Source of the DNA: Microbacterium sp. MYb45
GTDB taxonomy: Bacteria > Actinomycetota > Actinomycetes > Actinomycetales > Microbacteriaceae
Length of the DNA: 64,000 nucleotides
Assembly (NCBI RefSeq): GCF_002979655.1
Contig: NZ_PCPG01000017.1
Coordinates: 21,216 to 85,215, forward strand
Reading direction: 5' to 3'
The number at the start of each line of letters is the position of its first letter. Within the stretch, counting starts at the first letter, position 1. The notes below the pieces were generated by a model, which did no database searches, had not been told where the DNA came from, and saw only the letters and a list, made by a program, of their open reading frames with translations. Position numbers and translations under genes: made by a program. Below are positions 32,805-43,178 of this stretch, one piece after another.

Positions 32805-34076
32805 CTAATCCGCCTTCTTCGCGATTCCGTCCATCTCGTCGAGGAACTCGTCGGTCGTGATCTCACCGAGGAACAGCGCCTGCAGGCGAGAGCCCATCTG
32901 CGTCTGCACGTCGCCCGCCATCCAGGTGTTCGTCTGCATGAAGCGGTAGTTCCCCGCCTCGTAGGACGCGAGGAACTCACCCGTCGCGTCGTTCTTCGGG
33001 CTGGTGCCCGATTCGAACGGAGAGATCGCGTTCTCCGCTTGGAGGAACAGATCGAGGTTCTCGGGCTGGGACCAGAAGTCCACGTATTTCTCCGCGGCGT
33101 CCTTCACGGGGGACGCCTCGTTGACACCCCACATCGTTCCCACGAACAGCAGTTCGTTCGGATCGACGCCCGGCTCCCCACCCGGCCAGGCCGTGAACTG
33201 ACTCTTGATTCCGGCTTCGGCGACGCCGCCGAGGTTCCAGGCGCCCTGGAGCCAGAAGCCCGTGTCGCCCGCCGTGAAGTCGTCTGCGCCCTGCGACCAC
33301 TCGTCTTCGCCGAGCTCGGTCTTCCAATCGATGAAGCCCTGCTCCTGCAAGTCGAGCAGCTGCTCGACCGCCGGCTTCCAGTCCGAGAAGCTCGCATCAC
33401 CCTCGGAGAACTCTTCGTCCCAGCCCTTGTCGACGGTCGTGGCCGCAGCGTTCAGCAGCGCCATCGCGCCCGTCCACCCGGCCTTGTCGGGAAGAGTGAT
33501 CGGGTCGTGGCCGGCAGCCTTCACCTTGGCGAGCGCGTCGAGGAAGCTCTCCCAGTCCTTCGGCACCTCGTTCACACCGACCTCGCTCAGCAGTTCCATG
33601 TTCGAGTACAGACCGACACCGATGGCCTCCATGGGCATGGCGAGCACGGCGTCGTCATAGGTCGCGAAGCTCTCGACCTCGGGGGTGATGTCGTCGGCCC
33701 AGGACGCCGAGGACAGGTCTGCGAGGTATCCGGACTTCCCCCATGTCGCGAGAAGGTTGCTGTCCAGCATGATCACGTCGGCGGCATTGCCGGCCAGCAA
33801 CTCAGGCTGCACGCGCTGCGAATAGGCCTCGTTCGCGGGGATGGCCTCGAACTCGAGCTTGATGTCGGGGTTCGCCTTCTCGAAAGCCGCGTTGATCTCG
33901 GCGACGTTCGCCGGCTCGCCTTCGCCGCCCTTCCAGCCGTACACCGTCAGAACGGTCCGGCCGTCGTCGGTCGTGGTCGACGAATCGCCGGACGAACAAC
34001 CGGCCAGAGCGAGTGCCGTCACGAGGGCGGTGAAGGCACTGGCGGAACGAATCATTCGCTGCTGCGACTTCTTCAT
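32805..34076 (-). CDS. Sugar ABC transporter substrate-binding lipoprotein
   Basis: A 423-residue lipoprotein with lipobox ALAGC near residue 27 and a Ser/Asp/Thr linker. EINAAFEKANPDIKLEFEAI and ADDFTAGDTGFWLQGAWNLG are typical of CUT1 binding proteins. The start has GGAG upstream. It is the first gene of the operon and lies below the LacI-type palindrome. The ligand is probably an oligosaccharide containing fucose or mannose, judged from the divergent glycosidases. Confidence 0.92.
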   Translation of the reverse strand: MKKSQQRMIRSASAFTALVTALALAGCSSGDSSTTTDDGRTVLTVYGWKGGEGEPANVAEINAAFEKANPDIKLEFEAIPANEAYSQRVQPELLAGNAADVIMLDSNLLATWGKSGYLADLSSASWADDITPEVESFATYDDAVLAMPMEAIGVGLYSNMELLSEVGVNEVPKDWESFLDALAKVKAAGHDPITLPDKAGWTGAMALLNAAATTVDKGWDEEFSEGDASFSDWKPAVEQLLDLQEQGFIDWKTELGEDEWSQGADDFTAGDTGFWLQGAWNLGGVAEAGIKSQFTAWPGGEPGVDPNELLFVGTMWGVNEASPVKDAAEKYVDFWSQPENLDLFLQAENAISPFESGTSPKNDATGEFLASYEAGNYRFMQTNTWMAGDVQTQMGSRLQALFLGEITTDEFLDEMDGIAKKAD

Positions 34077-34140
34077 TGAAGGATCTCCTTATCGGGACGC
34101 GAGGACGTTGTCGATGGTTGTCCCATCACCGCACCGATAT

Positions 34141-34160
34141 TTAGGTAACCGGTTGCCTAA
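34141..34160. promoter_or_regulatory. LacI-type operator in the divergent glycan promoter region
   Basis: TTAGG-T-AACCGGTT-G-CCTAA is a 20-bp palindrome with one mismatched pair and the central CG step typical of LacI operators. It lies 64 bases before the binding-protein gene and 97 bases before the fucosidase gene, so one repressor could close both directions. The LacI-family gene at 27424-28464 is the likely partner. Confidence 0.7.
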
Positions 34161-34257
34161 CGTTGCTGGCGAGCGTAAATTGATGCGCGTCGCCTTGTCA
34201 AGTGCTCGCATCTGCGGGCGATCCGCCCCTGATCACGCCCTGGACGAAGAGAAGCAG

Positions 34258-35649
34258 ATGCCCATCGCCACGCCTCCCATTCCGGCATCTGCCGCCGTGG
34301 GTTCCCCCCGCCGTTCCCGCCTCGACTGGTTCCGTTCCGCCTCGTTCGGGCTTTTCATCCACTTCGACCAGGCGAGCCGACTCGGCGTCGATCTGTCTTG
34401 GCCGATGGTCGGGCTCACCAGCGATGACGGCACAGGAGTGCACGCACGAAGCGCGGTCGACTACTTCCGGCACGCCGACGAATTCGACCCTCGTGAGTGG
34501 GATCCTCGCGCCATCGCACAGGCAGCGAGGGATGCGGGGATGCAGTACGCCGTCTTCACGACGAAGCATCACTCGGGTTGGGCGTCCTGGCCGAGCGAGG
34601 CGACACCGCTGAACATCTCCACCTCTCCCTACGGGGCTCGCGGAGGCGATCTCGTCCGCGACTACGTGGATGCCTTCCGGGAGGCAGGACTGCGCATCGG
34701 CTTCTACTACTCGGTGTCCGACTGGTCGGATCCCGACTATCCGGCGTGGCGCGCCGAGTTCGCACCGTACGCGTTCGAGGAGTACCCGCGCGCGACGCCC
34801 GAACAGTGGGTCAGATTCCGCGAAGGGATGAAGGCCGAACTCAGCGAGCTGCTCACGAACTACGGGCCGATCGATCTGCTCTGGTTCGACGGCGGGTGGG
34901 AGCGCACAGAGGAGGAATGGGACAGCGCGGAGCTGGAAAGGCACATCCGATCCCATCAGCCGGACATCGTCCTCAACGACCGCCTCCCCGGCATCGGCGA
35001 CTACGTGACGCCGGAGCAGTCGATCCCTGCGGAGCTTCTCAGCGACGCCTGGGAAGCGTGCATCACCATGAACGACACGTGGGGATGGGATCCGAGCGAC
35101 CACGACTACAAGACCACCGCGCACCTGATCCGGACGCTCGTCGACTGTGTCGCGAACGGCGGCTCGCTCCTGCTGAACGTGGGGCCGAGCAGCACCGGCG
35201 CTCTGCCGCACGAAGAGGAGAAGTCGCTCCACGAGATCGCCGGTTGGATGCGCACCCATCGCGAGAGCGTGATCGGCGCTCGACCGGGGCTGGAACCGTG
35301 GCAGTTCTACGGTCCGACGACGATGAACGCGGACGCCCTGTACCTGCACCTCGTCGCCTGGCCGGACGAGACCGCCACCGTGCGCGGCATTCGACCTCAG
35401 TCCGTGCTCGGCGTGGAACTCCTGACGACCGGGGAAGACCTCGATTTCCGAGCCGTCGTCGATCCCGCGCACGCCCGCGACGACGACCCTTTGGGCAACC
35501 TGGTCATCTCAATCCCGCAGGATCGGCCGATGGGCCCGCTCCCGGTGATCCGTATCCGTTTCCGCGCGGGCACAGCGGGGACCGATCGGTTCACGCCGGT
35601 CTCCGTGGGCGGCCGCGGAGAAACGCCGGCACCAGGATCCGCCGGGTAG
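34258..35649 (+). CDS. GH29 alpha-L-fucosidase
   Basis: A 463-residue cytoplasmic glycoside hydrolase of family 29, removing alpha-linked L-fucose with retention. RSASFGLFIHFDQASRLG, DAGMQYAVFTTKHHSGWASW and GFYYSVSDWSDPDY are conserved barrel segments. The nucleophile is the Asp in DLLWFDGGWER. A C-terminal beta-sandwich follows (from about 360). The start follows GAAGAGAAGC. No signal peptide is seen. It is divergent from the sugar importer across the LacI-type palindrome, so it should be co-induced. A beta-mannosidase gene follows. Confidence 0.94.
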   Translation: MPIATPPIPASAAVGSPRRSRLDWFRSASFGLFIHFDQASRLGVDLSWPMVGLTSDDGTGVHARSAVDYFRHADEFDPREWDPRAIAQAARDAGMQYAVFTTKHHSGWASWPSEATPLNISTSPYGARGGDLVRDYVDAFREAGLRIGFYYSVSDWSDPDYPAWRAEFAPYAFEEYPRATPEQWVRFREGMKAELSELLTNYGPIDLLWFDGGWERTEEEWDSAELERHIRSHQPDIVLNDRLPGIGDYVTPEQSIPAELLSDAWEACITMNDTWGWDPSDHDYKTTAHLIRTLVDCVANGGSLLLNVGPSSTGALPHEEEKSLHEIAGWMRTHRESVIGARPGLEPWQFYGPTTMNADALYLHLVAWPDETATVRGIRPQSVLGVELLTTGEDLDFRAVVDPAHARDDDPLGNLVISIPQDRPMGPLPVIRIRFRAGTAGTDRFTPVSVGGRGETPAPGSAG

Positions 35650-35835
35650 TCCTCTCGGAGAGATGGCGCCGGCCGGGATCGGTGGACCCGCGCATCTTCG
35701 CCCGACTCGTCCCGCAAATCCGTCTCCCGGTCGACGAAGCTGCGAAGCTGGATGCCGTCATCATCCCCCACCCCCGTCGCCTTCATGCTCCTTCCAGAGT
35801 GGGAACTGTAGAGGCGTCGAAGCAGGAGCCGTCCC

Positions 35836-38328
35836 GTGAGCGTCGCGTCCACCCTTCCCCTCATCCGCCGTCCGCTCGCCGAGGGCTGGCGCGTCCGCCC
35901 GAACGGCGGCCCCGCACAGGTGGCCGATGCGTGGATCCCCGCCGTCGTCCCCGGTGTGGTGCATCTCGACCTGCTGCGGGCGGGCCTCATCCCCGACCCG
36001 TACCTCGACGACAATGAATCCGCCCTCGCGTGGATCGGTCTCGTGGACTGGACCTACGAGGGCAGCTTCGCGCTCGAGTCGGAGGAGCAGGCGGCCGATC
36101 GTCACGAGCTCGTGTTCGACGGGCTCGACACCGTGGCGACCGTCACCGTGAACGGGCAGGTGATCGCCGAGGTCGCCAACCAGCATCGCTCCTATCGACT
36201 GGACGTGACCGACCTGCTCACCACCGGCGACAACACGGTCACCGTCGCCTTCCGCAGCCCGGTCCGGTACGCCGACGCGCAGAGCGTGGCGCTGGGTGCG
36301 CGCCCACGCCCCTACCCCTCGCCGTTCAACGCCCTGCGCAAGTCGGCGTGCAGCTTCGGGTGGGACTGGGGCATCGCCACCTACTCGAGCGGCATCTGGC
36401 GCGAGGTGCGTCTGGAGTCCTGGTCGGACGCCCGGCTGAGCGACGTCCGCGTCCATGCGACACCGGACGGCACGGAGGGCACGGTGCGCGTCGCCGTCGA
36501 GATCGAGCGCGCCTCGGCGCTCCCGCTCGACCTGACGGTCCAGGTCGCGGGGACCGTGCAGACGGTTCCGATCGCCGCCTCGGAGACGTCGGCGGAGATC
36601 GAGGTCCGGGTGAGCGACGTCGAACGGTGGTGGCCCGCCGGCCATGGCGCTCAGCCGCTGTACGACGTCGAGATCGCCCTCCTGGACGACGGCACGGCGC
36701 TGGACTCCGCGACCAGACGCGTCGGGTTCCGCGACTTGCGCTGGGACACCACCGCGGATGCATCCGGCACACCGTTCACCCTGTTCGTGAACGACCGCCC
36801 GATCTACGTGAAGGGCGTGAACTGGATTCCCGACGACGCATTCCCGAGCAGAGTCGACCGGGATCGGTACCGCACCCGACTCGAGCAGGCGAAGGCAGCG
36901 AACCTCAACCTGGTCCGCGTCTGGGGCGGCGGAATCTACGAGTCCGAGGACTTCTACGATCTCGCCGACGAGCTCGGCCTGCTGGTCTGGCAGGACTTCC
37001 TGTTCGCGTGCGCCGCGTACGCGGAGGAGGATCCCCTGCGCGCCGAGATCGAGGCGGAAGCGCGGGAGAACGTCGCGCGCCTCGCTCACCGGGCCTCACT
37101 CGCGCTGCTCACGGGCAACAACGAGAACACCTGGGGATATGAGGACTGGGGCTGGAAGACGCTGCTCGACGGCAAGACCTGGGGCGCCCACTACTACTAC
37201 GATCTGTTCCCGGCGATCATCGACGAGCTCGCGCCGCACGTGCCGTACGCACCCGGAAGCCCGTTCAGCCCGGGCACGGGGTGGGACGGGCGTCAGCAGA
37301 CCGGACCGCATCCCAATGACGAGGCGCACGGCACCATGCACCTGTGGGAGCAGTGGAACCGCCGCGACTGGCCGACGTACCGCGACCATCACCCCCGGTT
37401 CGTCGCCGAGTTCGGGTGGCAGGGGCCGCCCGCGTGGTCGACGCTGACGCGGTCCATCTCCGACGATCCGATCACGCCCGACTCCCCCGGCATGATCGTG
37501 CATCAGAAGGCGGCGGACGGGAATGCGAAGCTCGGTTCCGGCCTGGTCGCGCACTACCCGATCCCCGACGACATCGAGACCTGGCACTGGGCCATGCAGC
37601 TCAATCAGGCGAATGCGGTGGGTTTCGCGCTCGACTGGTTCCGCTCACTGGCCCCGCACAACGCCGGCGCGATCGTGTGGCAGCTCAACGACTGCTGGCC
37701 GGTGACGTCGTGGGCGGCGATCGACGGCGATGGCCGCGAGAAGCCGCTGCTGTTCGCCATCAAGAACGCCTTCGACCCCCGCGTGGTGACGGTGCAGCCC
37801 TCGGGCGACGGCCTCGAAGCCGTGCTGCACAACGACACCGATGGCACCTGGTCGGACAGCCTCTCCCTGCGACGGATCGGCTTCGACGGCACGGTGCATG
37901 CCTCGGTCGAGGTGGCGGTGTCGATCGCTCCGCGGGAGTCGACGCGCGTTGCGATCCCGGATGCCGTCGCCACGCCCGGTGACGCTTCCGCCGAGTTGAT
38001 CGCCGCCGAAGCGTCCGGAGCCCGCGGGCTCTGGTGGTTCGCCGAGCCCCGGGACAGCGCCCTCGCCGAGCCGCGCCTCACCGGCGAGGTGGAACGCATC
38101 GACGGCGGCGGGCACCTGCTGACCGTCACGGCGGGCGCACTGGTGCGCGACCTCACCCTGCTCGTCGACCGGCTGTCTCCCGACGCCCGCGTCGACCGCG
38201 GCCTGGTGACCCTGCTTCCGGGCGAGCGGGCGGTGTTCCGCATCGACGGCGTGGCCGAGCTCGACGCCGCCACCGTTCTCGGTCCGCTGGTCGCGCGATC
38301 CGGCAACCAGCTGGTCGCCGGGCGGTAG
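35836..38328 (+). CDS. GH2 beta-mannosidase
   Basis: An 830-residue glycoside hydrolase of family 2. The N-terminal sugar-binding domain includes WIPAVVPGVVHLDLLRAGLI and the immunoglobulin-like domain follows. The barrel has VRVWGGGIYESEDFYDLADE, then the acid/base Glu in LLTGNNENTWG, and the nucleophile in PRFVAEFGWQGPP. The layout matches beta-mannosidases such as BtMan2A rather than beta-galactosidases. The start is GTG at 35836 after CAGGAGCC. The 186-base gap from the fucosidase gene shows no clear promoter or operator. It probably trims beta-linked mannose from imported glycans. Confidence 0.92.
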   Translation: MSVASTLPLIRRPLAEGWRVRPNGGPAQVADAWIPAVVPGVVHLDLLRAGLIPDPYLDDNESALAWIGLVDWTYEGSFALESEEQAADRHELVFDGLDTVATVTVNGQVIAEVANQHRSYRLDVTDLLTTGDNTVTVAFRSPVRYADAQSVALGARPRPYPSPFNALRKSACSFGWDWGIATYSSGIWREVRLESWSDARLSDVRVHATPDGTEGTVRVAVEIERASALPLDLTVQVAGTVQTVPIAASETSAEIEVRVSDVERWWPAGHGAQPLYDVEIALLDDGTALDSATRRVGFRDLRWDTTADASGTPFTLFVNDRPIYVKGVNWIPDDAFPSRVDRDRYRTRLEQAKAANLNLVRVWGGGIYESEDFYDLADELGLLVWQDFLFACAAYAEEDPLRAEIEAEARENVARLAHRASLALLTGNNENTWGYEDWGWKTLLDGKTWGAHYYYDLFPAIIDELAPHVPYAPGSPFSPGTGWDGRQQTGPHPNDEAHGTMHLWEQWNRRDWPTYRDHHPRFVAEFGWQGPPAWSTLTRSISDDPITPDSPGMIVHQKAADGNAKLGSGLVAHYPIPDDIETWHWAMQLNQANAVGFALDWFRSLAPHNAGAIVWQLNDCWPVTSWAAIDGDGREKPLLFAIKNAFDPRVVTVQPSGDGLEAVLHNDTDGTWSDSLSLRRIGFDGTVHASVEVAVSIAPRESTRVAIPDAVATPGDASAELIAAEASGARGLWWFAEPRDSALAEPRLTGEVERIDGGGHLLTVTAGALVRDLTLLVDRLSPDARVDRGLVTLLPGERAVFRIDGVAELDAATVLGPLVARSGNQLVAGR

Positions 38329-38350
38329 CACCCGGCTGACACCGTCGGCG

Positions 38351-39724
<1,374 letters not shown>

Positions 39725-40255
39725 AGTCTTCCCTTCGATGCGACGTTTCCGATGCGATGTTCTGATGAGGCGTTCCGACGGCGGGCCGCGTGGCTCTCGG
39801 CCAAGAATTGCCGCTTCGCACAGCGAAACAGGTGCCTCCGACATTCGGTCGCTCGCCCACGCTACGAGCGACTGTTTCCACATGCAACACGGCCTGTGGA
39901 TAACCATGTGGAAAGCGTGCGGACAAAGTCGGAGTGTCTGTGCACAACGGGTGTGGATAACCCCGTGGATGGGTGTGACTTCAAACTTTTTTCTTGGCCC
40001 TGACCAGGGTTTAACTGTTTCCCCAGCCTGTGGATGGGAATCAGTTTAAATCGCGCATTGAAGGTTGCCCCTCTCGGGAGGGGGATGTGTAGAACCTGGG
40101 GAAAGTCAAGCCGAGATTTCACCGGGCGCGTCACAACCCGACATCCCCGGAAACGCGCGCAAAACCCCCTAGACAGACGGTCTGCTCGCGAGTATCGTCA
40201 CCCGCAATCGATGCACCTGCGTCGAGGTACGTTGCCTTCGGAGGGGGAGGTCGAC
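39725..40255. other. 531-base gap upstream of dnaB with DnaA-box-like sites
   Basis: This gap separates dnaB from the divergent surface-protein gene. It holds two perfect DnaA-box cores (TGTGGATAA at 39895-39903 and 39952-39960) and three related sites: TTTCCACA at 39875-39882, TGTGGAAA at 39907-39914 and TGTGGAT at 40029-40035. The stretch 39975-40060 is unusually rich in T and A for this genome. No gene was recognised. dnaA and dnaN are not adjacent, so it is not called an origin. Confidence 0.5.
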
Positions 40256-41260
40256 GTGGACGTTCCGGCCACCCGACGCGGCGTTCCTGCCGTGGTCCTC
40301 TGGAGCGCCGTCGGAGCGCTCGCCTGGGCGACACTCACCCTCTTCTTCGGGGGCGGATCGGCGCACGCGGATGAGCAGCAGGACGGCCCGCTCGACGGGC
40401 TCACCTCGATCGTCAGCGAAACCGTGTCGGCCGTCACCGCCCCGGTGACCCCCGTCGTCTCGAAGGTCGTCGCACCGGTCGTCACGAAGGTCGTGGCCCC
40501 TGTGCAGCAGGCCGTTCCCGCCGTCGTCGAGACCGTGACGGAGACGGTCGCCAAGACCCCGGTCGTGGGCCCTGCGACCGCGCCGGTCGTGCAGGCCGTG
40601 ACCGAGAAGGTCGACGCGGTCGTCGCCCCGGTCACCGAAGTTCTGACGGATTCGCCGGTCGCGCAGATCACCGACCCGATCCTCGACACCGTCGCGGGCG
40701 CCCCCGTCGTCGGCGGACTCGTGACCGACCTCGGCGTGGTCACCGCGGTGCGCGATGTGGTCGGAGTGGTCGATGACACGACGGCTCTCCTCGGAAACGT
40801 GACGAACGGGACCGTTCCGCCGGTGCTCGAGGCACTCGATCCGACGACCCCCGATCCGACCCCGGGTACCGGTGTCGTGGATCCCCCCGTGAGCCCGACC
40901 GCCGTCGCCGCCGTCTCCGCGACGCAGGCGACTTCCGCACCGATCCTCGGCGCTTCGGTCGCCGCATCCGCGCGCGCATCCGCCGCGTCGTCCTCGGCCG
41001 CGGACCTCGTCTCGCACGAGTCCGCCCCGGCCACGGAAGACACGACGACGGCACCCACAGGCACTCCGTCCGGGAGCCCGCCGGGCGCCCCCGTACCCGC
41101 ATCTTCCTCCGCCGGCCCCGGCGGAGGGTCCAGCCCTGCCCACGCGCGCCTCAGCGACGTGGACCCTGCTCCGCTCCGTGCTGGCGAGCGGACATCCGGC
41201 GCAGCCGACGACGTGCTTCCTTCGTCGCCGGTCGCCGACACCGACGTCTCTCCTGACTGA
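40256..41260 (+). CDS. Secreted Val/Pro/Thr-rich surface protein beside chaplin-like gene
   Basis: A 334-residue exported protein of unknown function. A signal peptide (AVVLWSAVGALAWATLTLFF, ending SAHADE) is followed by tandem Val-rich units such as APVTPVVSKVVAPVVTKVVA and ETVTETVAKTPVVGPATAPV. A low-complexity Ala/Ser/Pro C-terminal half has no sortase motif or second membrane helix. GTG at 40256 follows GGAGGGGGAGG and begins the signal peptide cleanly; an ATG at 40211 is the alternative. It sits 103 bases before the chaplin-like gene and may be a co-exported surface partner. Confidence 0.65.
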   Translation: MDVPATRRGVPAVVLWSAVGALAWATLTLFFGGGSAHADEQQDGPLDGLTSIVSETVSAVTAPVTPVVSKVVAPVVTKVVAPVQQAVPAVVETVTETVAKTPVVGPATAPVVQAVTEKVDAVVAPVTEVLTDSPVAQITDPILDTVAGAPVVGGLVTDLGVVTAVRDVVGVVDDTTALLGNVTNGTVPPVLEALDPTTPDPTPGTGVVDPPVSPTAVAAVSATQATSAPILGASVAASARASAASSSAADLVSHESAPATEDTTTAPTGTPSGSPPGAPVPASSSAGPGGGSSPAHARLSDVDPAPLRAGERTSGAADDVLPSSPVADTDVSPD

Positions 41261-41363
41261 CGGACCGTCACGTCGTTCCCCCGGGGACGACAGATGCCGT
41301 GCTGCGCGCGCACTCTGATCGCGCGCACCCATCAGACGATCCATCCAGTCAGGAGAAACGATC

Positions 41364-42917
41364 ATGCGCACTTACCTCAAGCGAGCCCTGTGGGGCACGC
41401 TCATCGCCGGGGGCATCACGCTCCTCGGTGCGACGGCCGCCAACGCGGCCGAGACATCCGGAGACGACGGACTGCTCTCCGGCACGCAGGCGGAGACAGC
41501 GATCTCGGCACCGATCTCGGCGGTCGGCAATGCGATCTCCGTGCTCGGCGACGTCGTCGCGGCGCCCGCACCCGCACCCGCACCAGCACCTGCACCTGCA
41601 CCTGCACCAGCGCCCGCCCCGGCCCCCGCACCCGCTGCGGAGACCAGTGGGTCCTCGGGCACGGCATCCGGCACCCAGGCCGTGGTGACCGTGAACCTGC
41701 CCGTCACCGTGTCGGGCAACGCCGTGAGCGTGCTCGACGACAGCTCATCGACCAGTGCCCCGGCCGCAACTCCCCAGAACTCGGCTCCCCAGGCCGAGAC
41801 CCCGGCCGGGGCACCTCTCGTGACCACGAACGGCGTGGACGGCGTGCTCTCGGGCACGCAGGCACTGCTCGCGGTCAATGCACCGATCACCGTCACGGAC
41901 AACGCCGTGTCGCTGCTCGGCGACTCCGAGAGCGCTACAACGAGCGGGGAGGGAGCCGCAGCACCGGCATCCTCCGCTCCGGCCGCATCGGGCACGACGT
42001 CCGGTGACGACGGGATCGGCAGCGGCACTCAGGTGGTCGCACCGATCACGGCACCCGTGACGGTGTCGGGCAACGCGATCTCGCTGCTCGGCGACACGAG
42101 CTCGACCGGTTCCGGCACGGCCGGCACCGGGGGCACGTCCGCCCCCGCCACGACGGGGGGAACCTCCGGCGATGACGCCATCCTCGGCGGCACGCAGGCG
42201 ATCGCACCCGTGACGGCACCGGTGACGGTGTCGGGCAACGCGATCTCCCTGCTCGGCGACAGCGCGGCGACCGGATCCGGCACGGCCGGCACCCCGGCAC
42301 CCACCGCGCCCGCGACCGGAGGCAACACCACCACCGGAATCGACGGCATCCTCGGCGGCACCCAGATCACCGCACCCGTCACCGCCCCCGTGGCCGTGAC
42401 CGGCAACGCGATCTCCGCCCTCGACGACGCCACCGTCACCGGCAACGGCGGCACCACCACCGCACCCACCACCCCCGCCACCGGAGGCAACACCACCACC
42501 GGAACCGACGGCATCCTCGGCGGCACCCAGCTGGGGCTGCCGGTGACGCTGCCGATCACGGTCGGCGGGAACGCCATCTCGGTGGTCGGCGAGGCGACGG
42601 TGACCGACCCCGGTCCCGGAACCGATCCGGGAACTGACCCGGGGACGGACCCCGGAACGGACCCGGGCACCGACCCCGGAACCGACCCGGGTACCGACCC
42701 GGGTACCGACCCCGGAACCGACCCCGGCACCGACCCCGGAACAGACCCGGGCACGTCGACCGGTGCCGCGACAGCCTCTGGCGCGGTGACCACCGGCCAG
42801 GCGGAAGGGCTCGCCATGACCGGCGGCGCTCCGACCGAAGGACTGATCGCCCTCGCCGCAGCCCTGCTCCTCCTCGGAGGGGCCGGACTCCTGCGCCGTC
42901 GTCGTCTGACGGCGTAG
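41364..42917 (+). CDS. Chaplin-like seven-repeat surface protein with LAXTG sortase signal
   Basis: A 517-residue cell-wall protein. A signal peptide ends ATAANAAE near residue 29. Seven repeats of about 35 residues follow, each with a D-G-(I/L)-x-(S/G)GTQ turn, a (V/I)xxPVxVxGNA(I/V)S strand pair and an LGD end. The pattern resembles Streptomyces chaplins, which assemble into amyloid surface films, but without their Cys. Repeats are separated by Pro/Ala/Thr linkers. A run of TDPG units (about 415-463) spaces the repeats from the wall. The C-terminus is LAMTGG, a hydrophobic helix and RRRR, the class-E sortase (LAXTG) signal. The ribosome-binding site is AGGAGAAACG. Confidence 0.82.
   Translation: MRTYLKRALWGTLIAGGITLLGATAANAAETSGDDGLLSGTQAETAISAPISAVGNAISVLGDVVAAPAPAPAPAPAPAPAPAPAPAPAPAAETSGSSGTASGTQAVVTVNLPVTVSGNAVSVLDDSSSTSAPAATPQNSAPQAETPAGAPLVTTNGVDGVLSGTQALLAVNAPITVTDNAVSLLGDSESATTSGEGAAAPASSAPAASGTTSGDDGIGSGTQVVAPITAPVTVSGNAISLLGDTSSTGSGTAGTGGTSAPATTGGTSGDDAILGGTQAIAPVTAPVTVSGNAISLLGDSAATGSGTAGTPAPTAPATGGNTTTGIDGILGGTQITAPVTAPVAVTGNAISALDDATVTGNGGTTTAPTTPATGGNTTTGTDGILGGTQLGLPVTLPITVGGNAISVVGEATVTDPGPGTDPGTDPGTDPGTDPGTDPGTDPGTDPGTDPGTDPGTDPGTDPGTSTGAATASGAVTTGQAEGLAMTGGAPTEGLIALAAALLLLGGAGLLRRRRLTA
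41448..42603 (+). repeat. Seven chaplin-like coding repeats
   Basis: Seven imperfect repeats of about 105 bases encode units ending GNAISLLGD or variants. Repeats 4-5 and 6-7 are most alike, including shared GGNTTTG-x-DGILGGTQ segments in 6 and 7, pointing to recent tandem duplication. Spacer lengths vary. Confidence 0.8.
42604..42755 (+). repeat. TDPG tetrapeptide-coding tandem repeat
   Basis: About a dozen 12-base units encode Thr-Asp-Pro-Gly in tandem, forming a flexible wall-spanning spacer before the sortase signal. Codons vary between units (gacccc/gacccg, gga/ggc/ggt), so the tract is not a recent expansion only. Length may vary between strains. Confidence 0.85.
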
Positions 42918-43038
42918 CGAAGACGCCGGCGGTGCGGTCGTCCTCGGGGGAGGAGACCCCGCATCGCCGGTGCGCACGGCGTCCATCCCCATGCCGACGA
43001 GTCCCCCGCTCGTCGCTCGACGCCGGCGCGACAAGGGC

Positions 43039-43070
43039 GGATGCCCCGTGGACCCCACCACGGGGCATCC
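43039..43070. terminator. Hairpin after the chaplin-like gene
   Basis: A 13-bp perfect stem (GGATGCCCCGTGG at 43039-43051, complement at 43058-43070) with a six-base loop, 121 bases after the stop codon. Confidence 0.75.
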
Positions 43071-43109
43071 GTCGCGCCCTACCCGCTGCAGTTCGCTCGG
43101 AGAACAGCA

Positions 43110-43148
43110 GTTCCCTCGGCCTCTCTGCAGGAAAGTGGCCGAGGGAAC
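43110..43148 (-). terminator. Hairpin at the end of the dioxygenase operon
   Basis: GTTCCCTCGGCC (43110-43121) pairs exactly with 43137-43148 around a 15-base loop, 30 bases past the end of the minus-strand ligA-like gene. Confidence 0.75.
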
Positions 43149-43178
43149 GGCGAATCTCCGACGGGGATGCGGAACCGA

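Noticed and set aside
35650..35835. A small gene between the fucosidase and beta-mannosidase genes
   Set aside because: No frame has a plausible start, ribosome-binding site and protein-like composition; the stretch is left as a spacer.
39875..40060. A chromosomal origin of replication
   Set aside because: DnaA-like boxes are present, but dnaA and dnaN are not adjacent and only two boxes are perfect. Reported as a DnaA-box cluster instead.
42604..42755. A CRISPR array or non-coding satellite in the 12-base tandem repeat
   Set aside because: The repeat stays in frame, encodes TDPG units and lies inside the chaplin-like gene; there are no spacers.
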